DNA of 64,000 nucleotides from Acinetobacter sp. WCHA45 (GTDB taxonomy: Bacteria > Pseudomonadota > Gammaproteobacteria > Pseudomonadales > Moraxellaceae). Location of the stretch: contig NZ_CP028561.1 in NCBI RefSeq assembly GCF_002165255.2, positions 1,054,001-1,118,000 on the forward strand. Reading direction: 5' to 3'. The position numbers and the translations under genes are program-made. The notes beneath the pieces were generated by a model. The model was not told where the DNA came from. It made no database searches and saw only the letters and a program-made list of their open reading frames with translations. Of the stretch, positions 58,858 through 64,000 are shown piece by piece; position 1 is the first letter of the stretch, and each line of letters opens with the position of its first letter.

Positions 58858-59000
58858 TGATCCCAAAAATCGAATCTACACACTATAAACATGAATGTTT
58901 ATTTCATATATTCATTTTTTGGCTTGAGTCATGTGGAGATGTTGGGTCAATTCATCTCATGGGTTGCAGTAAAAAAATACGGTATGCCGATTTGTATTGA
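58858..59000 (+). repeat. Intergenic repeat copy 1 (upstream of alpA)
   Basis: It begins GATCCCAAAAATC, continues with a motif like ACTATAAACATGAATG, and ends near GGTATGCCGATTTG (about 58981). A diverged copy with the same order lies before the zinc-ribbon gene (59313-59405). Confidence 0.6.
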
Positions 59001-59038
59001 GGAAGACCCCTCTCAACTACATTAATGGGAGTACCCAC

Positions 59039-59269
59039 ATGACCAATCTCGTTGAATATCAATACCGTATTTTGAACATCAAAGCAGTGATTGAAATTAC
59101 TGCACTGAGTCGTTCAACCATCTATGAAATGATCAATCCGAAATCAGACTATTACGATGCCAATTTTCCCAAGCCGATTCATTTAACCCAGAATCGGGTT
59201 GGCTGGGTATCGCAGGAAATCTATGATTGGCTTGAATCAAAAATCGCCCAACGATCAGAGGCACACTGA
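59039..59269 (+). CDS. AlpA-family transcriptional regulator
   Basis: The 76-residue protein has a winged helix of the MerR/excisionase type: YRILNIKAVIEITALSRSTIYEMI (recognition helix region) then FPKPIHLTQNRVGWVSQEIYDWLESKI. This is the AlpA pattern (SRSTIY...FPxPixL...vgW...ei..W). AlpA proteins control excision or replication genes of satellite phages and islands. The ATG at 59039 is preceded by GGGAG within the palindrome TGGGAGTACCCA. It follows the Gp2 gene on the same strand. Confidence 0.9.
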   Translation: MTNLVEYQYRILNIKAVIEITALSRSTIYEMINPKSDYYDANFPKPIHLTQNRVGWVSQEIYDWLESKIAQRSEAH

Positions 59270-59312
59270 TCCACCCTGATACGGCTACATGGTTGAATCG
59301 CAACGAACTGGC

Positions 59313-59405
59313 ATGATCCCAAAAAATCATAGATATACATCATTAACATGAAGATTGAATGTTTTCTTTTTCCCTTACATTCAAAACATAGGTTTGCCGA
59401 TTGGC
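59313..59405 (+). repeat. Intergenic repeat copy 2 (upstream of zinc-ribbon gene)
   Basis: It begins GATCCCAAAAAATC, has CATTAACATGAA and TTGAATG in the middle, and ends GGTTTGCCGATTGG, parallel to the copy at 58858-59000. Confidence 0.6.
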
Positions 59406-59410
59406 AAGCC
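59391..59410 (+). terminator. Terminator after alpA
   Basis: GGTTTGCC (59391-59398) pairs with GGCAAGCC (59403-59410) with one G-T pair, followed by TTTTTT. It lies just before the next gene, so it may also act as an attenuator. Confidence 0.7.
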
Positions 59411-59436
59411 TTTTTTCATTTAATGAGGTTTATCTT

Positions 59437-59703
59437 ATGAATATTACATGTCCATATTGCTATTCAGCCAATGTTAGCCGTGCAACCGCACAGCCTACTG
59501 GCAATAACAGCTTTTCTTCGATGGCAGGTGCAGGGATTGGTGCAAGCCTTGCCAAAAGTTTGCCTACACCATTTTCACCATTATTGGGTGGGCTTGCTGG
59601 TGCGGTGGTTGGTGGCTTGATTGATAGTCTGGTTCAACCCTCACAACCACAGCAGCCTACCGTTTATTTCCATTGCAACAATTGCCAGCACAATTTCAAC
59701 TAA
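59437..59703 (+). CDS. Small zinc-ribbon protein with glycine-zipper segment
   Basis: The 88-residue protein starts with CPYC (residues 5-8) and ends with CNNC (about 81-84), a split zinc ribbon. Between them is a hydrophobic Gly/Ala-rich stretch (AGAGIGASLAKSL and LLGGLAGAVVGGLIDSL) that reads as a glycine zipper able to enter a membrane or oligomerise. The combination of ribbon ends and a membrane-prone middle is seen in small phage and island proteins; the role is unknown. Confidence 0.7.
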   Translation: MNITCPYCYSANVSRATAQPTGNNSFSSMAGAGIGASLAKSLPTPFSPLLGGLAGAVVGGLIDSLVQPSQPQQPTVYFHCNNCQHNFN

Positions 59704-59721
59704 GGATGGGAGGAAATCATC

Positions 59722-60756
59722 ATGGCACATCAACTTGAACAAATGGCGTATGTCGGTGAAACCCCGTGGCATGGTCTGGGTAATCAACTGAGTCCACATC
59801 AACCTATTGAAGTCTGGACACAGCAGGCAGGTATGGACTGGCGGATTGAATCCTCTGATGTCAGTTATATGGCAAAGAATGATCGGGGACAATCAATCAT
59901 TCTGCCGTATGAGGAACAGCGTGTCTTATACCGTTCTGATACCCATGCACCTTTATCTGTGGTCAGCCAACGCTTTCAGGAAGTTCAGCCCAAAGAAATC
60001 CTTGAGTTTTATCGTGACCTGACCGAACAATCAGGTTTTGAACTGGAAACCGCAGGTGTATTGAAAGGTGGCAAGAAGTTCTGGGCGTTGGCACGTACAG
60101 GACAGAGTACCGCTTTAAAGGGTAAGGATGTCAGTAACGGCTATATTTTATTGGCAACTGCGTGCGACGGTACACTTGCCACAACGGCACAATTTACCAG
60201 CATCCGTGTGGTCTGTAACAACACTTTGGCAATTGCTTTACGCAATGGCAGTACCAGTGCAGGCGTGGTGAAAGTTCCACATAGCACCCGATTTGATGCA
60301 GAAAAGGTGAAACAACAATTGGGTATTTCCGTTCGTGCATGGGATGAGCATATGTATGAAATGAAACAACTGAGCCAGCGTAAAGTCACTCAACAGGAAG
60401 CCGCAGCCTATTTTGATGCCGTGTTTAACAATACCAGTTTAAGTATTGCAGAACAGGACGATAGCCTTATCCAGTTCTACCGCAATGTGGCAAATGAAGC
60501 CAATGCCACCAATAAAACTGAACCGAATGGACGAGCCATGTCGAAAGTCATGGATATGTTTAATGGTCAGGGTCGGGGTGCAGAACTCAGTTCAGCCAAA
60601 GGTACAGCCTATGGCTTGCTGTGTAGCATCACCGAGTTTGTCGATCACGAACGTCGAGCCATGAGTACCGATCACCGTCTGGATTCCGCTTGGTTTGGTA
60701 CAGGTGCAGCCATTAAACAGCGAGGATTGGAACAGGCATTAAGAATGGTGGTCTAA
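59722..60756 (+). CDS. DUF932 (phage/plasmid-like) protein
   Basis: The 344-residue protein matches the DUF932 family: MAYVGETPWHGLGNQL, VSQRFQEVQPKEILEFYRDL, GGKKFWALARTG, LLATACDGTLATTAQFTSIRVVCNNTLAIAL and ending near DSAWFGTGAAIKQRGLE. It is widely found on plasmids, phages and integrative elements; some relatives are implicated in DNA recombination, but its function is unproven. GGGAGGAA lies 5-10 bases before the ATG. A strong terminator follows. Confidence 0.92.
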   Translation: MAHQLEQMAYVGETPWHGLGNQLSPHQPIEVWTQQAGMDWRIESSDVSYMAKNDRGQSIILPYEEQRVLYRSDTHAPLSVVSQRFQEVQPKEILEFYRDLTEQSGFELETAGVLKGGKKFWALARTGQSTALKGKDVSNGYILLATACDGTLATTAQFTSIRVVCNNTLAIALRNGSTSAGVVKVPHSTRFDAEKVKQQLGISVRAWDEHMYEMKQLSQRKVTQQEAAAYFDAVFNNTSLSIAEQDDSLIQFYRNVANEANATNKTEPNGRAMSKVMDMFNGQGRGAELSSAKGTAYGLLCSITEFVDHERRAMSTDHRLDSAWFGTGAAIKQRGLEQALRMVV

Positions 60757-60851
60757 CCTGAGTTAAATTTAGAACCAACGAGCCAAATTAGCCTAAGCAA
60801 TATGCCTATTGCTTAAATAATCTGTTTCCCTCTACCCAAAAACTCCCTTTT

Positions 60852-60872
60852 GCCACATCGCCCTGATGTGGC
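60852..60872 (+). terminator. Strong terminator after the DUF932 gene
   Basis: GCCACATC (60852-60859) pairs with GATGTGGC (60865-60872), followed by eight Ts. Confidence 0.93.
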
Positions 60873-60918
60873 TTTTTTTTATGCCGTAATTTTAATTTTT
60901 ACAGACATGGAGTATCTA

Positions 60919-61986
60919 ATGAACCATATTGTTGAACCACAAACCAGTAAATCCACAGCCTCAGCATATTTAGCATCACTCCCACAATCTGCTAAACCAC
61001 ACCGTTCCCATGCCAAACGTCTTGCTAAAACCAAAGGTATGAGCCGTGAACAATGGCTACAAGTCAGAAAACAGGGGATTGGCAGTAGTGATGCCGCAGC
61101 AGCCTGTGGGCTTAATCCCCACATGAGTATGCTGGAACTGTGGATGATCAAGACAGGTCGGATGCAGAACCAACCAGATCAACCGACTCAAAATAGTTAT
61201 TCACCCTTGTATTGGGGCAATCAGCTTGAACCTTTAATTGCCAACTATTACCAACACAAGACAGGTCATAAAGTGCGTAAGGTCAATGCAGTGTTACAGC
61301 ATCCTGATCCTGACAAACACTTTATGTTAGCCAATCTGGACTATGCCGTTGTAGGTAGTGATGAAGTGCAAATTCTGGAATGTAAATCTGTAGGTGAATG
61401 GGGTACAAAACTTTGGCGTGATGGTGTGCCTTTATACGTGATTATTCAGGTGCAGCACCAACTGGCGGTGACAGGTAAACAGGCAGCCCATGTCTGTGCC
61501 TTGATCTGTGGACATGAAGCCAAAATCTTTAAGGTTGAACGCAATGAAATTGTGATCAACCGAATCATGGCTTCTGAACGGATATTCTGGAACTGTGTTG
61601 AAAATGACACGTCGCCCAGTGTTGATGCCAGTGAGTCAGCCGCCAAAGCCCTACAACTGCTTTACCCACAGCATATCCCTTTACAGACCGTTGATTTCTC
61701 TACACTGGAAGGTGTTGATCAACTATTTACTGATCTGCTACACGAGGAAAAACAACTGACTGACCATCAAACCAAGTATGACTACCTCAAGCATCGGATT
61801 CAGGCATTAATGAAAGATGCTGAGAAAGCCATCTTTAGTCAAGGCAGTGTGACATGGAAAAAGTCAAAGGACAGTGTGGTGCTCGATCAAAAGGCATTGT
61901 TACAGGCACAGCCTGAGCTACTGCAACAGTACCCACAATCCAGACAAGGCAGCAGACGGTTTAATGTTTATTCTGCAACGGTATAA
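60919..61986 (+). CDS. YqaJ-type viral recombinase / exonuclease
   Basis: The 355-residue protein is a PD-(D/E)XK nuclease of the YqaJ family. RKQGIGSSDAAAACGLNP begins the domain (about 59-76). The catalytic block reads HFMLANLDYAVVGSDEVQILECKSVGEWG (about 137-165), with Asp in NLDYA and the E-x-K of LECKS. It ends with a helical tail containing a coiled coil (about 280-320). YqaJ proteins resect DNA ends for single-strand annealing recombination; no Bet/RecT partner is in view. The ATG at 60919 has GGAG 7 bases upstream. Confidence 0.9.
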   Translation: MNHIVEPQTSKSTASAYLASLPQSAKPHRSHAKRLAKTKGMSREQWLQVRKQGIGSSDAAAACGLNPHMSMLELWMIKTGRMQNQPDQPTQNSYSPLYWGNQLEPLIANYYQHKTGHKVRKVNAVLQHPDPDKHFMLANLDYAVVGSDEVQILECKSVGEWGTKLWRDGVPLYVIIQVQHQLAVTGKQAAHVCALICGHEAKIFKVERNEIVINRIMASERIFWNCVENDTSPSVDASESAAKALQLLYPQHIPLQTVDFSTLEGVDQLFTDLLHEEKQLTDHQTKYDYLKHRIQALMKDAEKAIFSQGSVTWKKSKDSVVLDQKALLQAQPELLQQYPQSRQGSRRFNVYSATV

Positions 61987-62043
61987 ATAGTTGTCATCAC
62001 ACACCACATCAAACCATTTCATTTCCCTAAATTTAAAATTTGT

Positions 62044-62104
62044 GCAAAGTCGCCCCTCTTGTCCTTTCCCCAATGCTGAGGAAAGGACGGTGGAGCAGCT
62101 TTGC
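62044..62104 (+). promoter_or_regulatory. Nested hairpin in the gap before the gp3-like gene
   Basis: An outer stem GCAAAG (62044-62049) with CTTTGC (62099-62104) encloses an inner perfect 9-bp stem GTCCTTTCC (62061-62069) with GGAAAGGAC (62080-62088). The rest of the 263-bp gap holds no gene. The inner stem lacks a T-run, so a plain terminator is less likely than a leader structure or binding site. Confidence 0.5.
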
Positions 62105-62249
62105 ATGAAACACTTGACCATTGCACTACAGTTTCTCCCATGACCGAATATTCAACAGGTTTTTTTATTTCATCAATCTTGAGGTGAGGGAGCGGTGCAT
62201 TCAATGGATTTGGGGAATCCGTAAATAAATGCAATAAAGGACAATCACC

Positions 62250-63161
62250 ATGATTAAAGGTTTAGCAATTACCCCACCTGTGTTGGGGCGTATTAGTATT
62301 GGCAAGATCGTTGAAAAGAATGGTAAGCGACTGCCTGAAAAGGATGACCAGTTCACCATTACTAGCCAGATCCAAAATAAAGATGGATGGGTAAAACACC
62401 CATTAGACGAACAGCTTCGGGCAAAGGCACAAAATGGCAAACTCCGAACTATTCCAGTCCGTATGATCTTTAATGAACCTGAACTAAATCTGAGAGCAGA
62501 ATATAGCTTGTTTGACCGACAGACTGGGCGACCAGTGTGTACAGGCAATGGTGAAACCTGCCAGCGACTCGGACAGAATGGCATTGAGCAGCATCCATGC
62601 CCATCACCTGATTTATGCCCATTGGCACAAGGTGGATTGTGTAAACCCTATGGCAGGCTGTATGTCAATCTGGATGAATCTGATGAGTTTGGGACATTCA
62701 TTTTTAGAACCACAGGTTTTAACAGTATTCGGACATTGGCGGCACGGCTGAGTTATTACCATGCGGCATCGGGTAATCTACTGTCATGCTTGCCTCTGCA
62801 ATTGACCTTACGAGGCAAAAGCACCACACAAAGCTATCGTACCCCGATCTATTACGTGGACTTAACCCTACGTGAGGGTGTGAATTTACAGGATGCAATT
62901 ATTTCAGCCAAGCAGATAGATGAACAAAGCAAGGCAGCAGGCTTTTATCAGGAGGCTTTGGATTTCGTGGCACGGCAGGGCTATGGCAATGCCAGTTTTG
63001 AGGTGGGTGGTGATGAGGGGCTGGATATTGTGGAGGAGTTTTATAGTGACCAACACAATGCTGTTGAGGTACAGTCTGATTCAGCTTCTGTTCATCAGGC
63101 GATGGATAATGCCGCAGATATCAAACAGGGACTTCGGCAAAGTGTAAGGGCTGTAAATTAG
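62250..63161 (+). CDS. Phage gp3-like / recombination directionality factor-like protein
   Basis: The 303-residue protein begins MIKGLAITPPVLGRISIGKI and has PVRMIFNEPELNLRAEYSLFDRQTGRPVC. A cysteine cluster (CTGNGETC, CPSPDLC, GGLCKPYG) and FRTTGFNSIRTLAARL and LRGKSTTQSYRTPIYYVDL follow. This is the family often annotated as hydrolase or metal-binding protein on integrative elements and related to phage gp3-like domains, among which a recombination directionality factor is known. The four or more cysteines suggest a metal site. The exact role is unproven. AAAGGAC precedes the ATG. Confidence 0.82.
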   Translation: MIKGLAITPPVLGRISIGKIVEKNGKRLPEKDDQFTITSQIQNKDGWVKHPLDEQLRAKAQNGKLRTIPVRMIFNEPELNLRAEYSLFDRQTGRPVCTGNGETCQRLGQNGIEQHPCPSPDLCPLAQGGLCKPYGRLYVNLDESDEFGTFIFRTTGFNSIRTLAARLSYYHAASGNLLSCLPLQLTLRGKSTTQSYRTPIYYVDLTLREGVNLQDAIISAKQIDEQSKAAGFYQEALDFVARQGYGNASFEVGGDEGLDIVEEFYSDQHNAVEVQSDSASVHQAMDNAADIKQGLRQSVRAVN

Positions 63162-63396
63162 CTCAAGGTAAAGCTATTACAGGAAAAGAGCGATTGGCTG
63201 GAATTGAATATTGTATAAGGGGAGGAGAAATAAAGGGGGGAACTTCTTTTATGGTTAGTAGACTTTTAAAATTTTAATGTTAGATATGCTATTTTATTTT
63301 AAATAGCATATCTAGGGCTATAATTTTAGAGGAAACTATGCTTTTATTTTAATTTTGAGATAAGGATTTATCATTAAATAGATTAGAATCTTTTTA
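63162..63396. other. AT-rich gap between convergent genes
   Basis: No gene is seen. ATATGCTATTTTATTTTAAATAGCATAT at about 63287-63313 is a long AT-rich palindrome suited to act as a terminator for both flanking genes. Confidence 0.55.
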
Positions 63397-64000
63397 TTAA
63401 CGTAGTAGAAATTTGGAATCTAATAAGTTAGTTCTTAATACTTCTTTTTCGTACTCCATAATTAGTGCATGTACTTTCGTACGAAACTCATTAATAAAAG
63501 GAAAGGAAAGAATTACAAAATCCTTACTATTGACATCAATATGTGGATATTTTGCTTTAAACTTTTCATCGACCTTACCATCAGAGTGAACTAAGAAGTG
63601 TCTAATTTCTAAATATGGTAAGGCATCTTTAATAATTTGATCAGAGATATTTAGATTAAGTTTAGATGCAATTTTTCTTAATAAAGAAATTGTACTTTGT
63701 TCTCTTTCTAAGCTTTGAAATATTAAGTTTGATATATGTTCACATACTTTTTCCCAAGACCCTTGTTTTAATATATCTCCTATAGGGACAGTAATTCCAC
63801 CATCTTTATTATTGTTTTTTGCAGCTATACGGCCACTATCAAAATTTGATGCAGAGGCATCTCGTAATATAGTTCTTAAGTAGTGGGTTAACTCTTCATA
63901 AATATCTTTTACATAAGCAGAGTAGATTGTTGCTTTGAAATGGTTGGTGACTAGTCTTCTGCTTGTAGGTCTATTTTGACGCCTAGCTAAGCTAATATGC
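63397..64000 (-). CDS. HEPN-like protein (partial, N-terminus off window)
   Basis: The minus strand has an open frame of 201 codons ending with TAA at 63397-63399 and running off the right edge. The protein is helical and carries EIRHFLVHSDGKVDEKFKAK, which contains R-x4-H (RHFLVH), the ribonuclease-type motif of HEPN domains, followed by the G-x-VDEKF often seen in MAE_28990-like HEPN proteins. An upstream helix includes VKDIYEELTHYLR. HEPN proteins of islands often act in toxin-antitoxin or anti-phage systems. Its start and partner genes are outside the window. Confidence 0.65.
   Translation of the reverse strand, partial: HISLARRQNRPTSRRLVTNHFKATIYSAYVKDIYEELTHYLRTILRDASASNFDSGRIAAKNNNKDGGITVPIGDILKQGSWEKVCEHISNLIFQSLEREQSTISLLRKIASKLNLNISDQIIKDALPYLEIRHFLVHSDGKVDEKFKAKYPHIDVNSKDFVILSFPFINEFRTKVHALIMEYEKEVLRTNLLDSKFLLR

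Noticed and set aside
53844..64000. Complete prophage
   Set aside because: No capsid, portal, terminase, tail or lysis genes are visible; only replication, recombination and control type genes are present.

Overview
The window looks like a chromosome segment of an Acinetobacter-type gammaproteobacterium (Moraxellaceae). The evidence is AT-rich DNA, a dense mix of Acinetobacter-style insertion-sequence debris, the rpsU/tsaD divergent pair, a nudJ-mnmA-hflD-purB operon, a fimX-like gene next to a PilZ-like gene and epmB/efp, and a surE-nlpD pair with no rpoS behind it. The species cannot be fixed from the sequence alone.

Layout. 1-681 is the start of a secreted DUF4331 protein running off the left edge. 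943-2919 is a graveyard of IS630, IS5 and IS30 transposase remnants around one small unknown gene. 3067-14164 is ordinary chromosome: a probable holD, a 2-hydroxyacid dehydrogenase, an acyltransferase, a BepA-like protease, yqeY, rpsU, tsaD, a DUF815 ATPase, and a patatin lipase overlapping a small protein kinase. 14271-14868 carries a tandemly duplicated tRNA-Leu/tRNA-Trp pair. 15104-18078 is a nested pile of mobile DNA: an IS701-like fragment abuts an IS256-family element, which is split by an IS110-family element with a candidate bridge RNA in its left end. 18124-21943 is the nudJ-mnmA-hflD-purB operon. 22027-35428 holds housekeeping and envelope genes (gamma carbonic anhydrase, dacC, two paralogous small secreted proteins, surE, an NlpD-like protein, a Lon-like protease, an AmpG-like transporter with an inserted Ig-like domain, gloA, rpmE).

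35523-43624 groups the c-di-GMP/type IV pilus candidates (FimX-like and PilZ-like), epmB and efp, and cstA with its small partner. 43703-47571 is a MoxR / DUF58 / TgpA-type transglutaminase operon. A tRNA-Val gene, an IS5-family copy with a 3-bp target duplication, a pirin, argG and fadH follow.

From tRNA-Ser(TGA) at 53844-53933 to the right edge the content changes to an accessory island. It holds a 928-residue protein of unknown function, an inovirus Gp2 (YagK/YfjJ) protein with a visible His-Cys-His motif, an AlpA-type regulator, a small zinc-ribbon protein, a DUF932 protein, a YqaJ nuclease, a phage gp3-like (recombination directionality factor-like) protein, and a truncated HEPN-like protein on the opposite strand. 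No integrase, capsid or conjugation gene is in view, so the island continues beyond the window. The most unusual items are the 928-residue protein, which appears to contain two Gp2-like folds without catalytic histidines, the IS110 bridge-RNA candidate, and the transporter with an Ig-like insertion.
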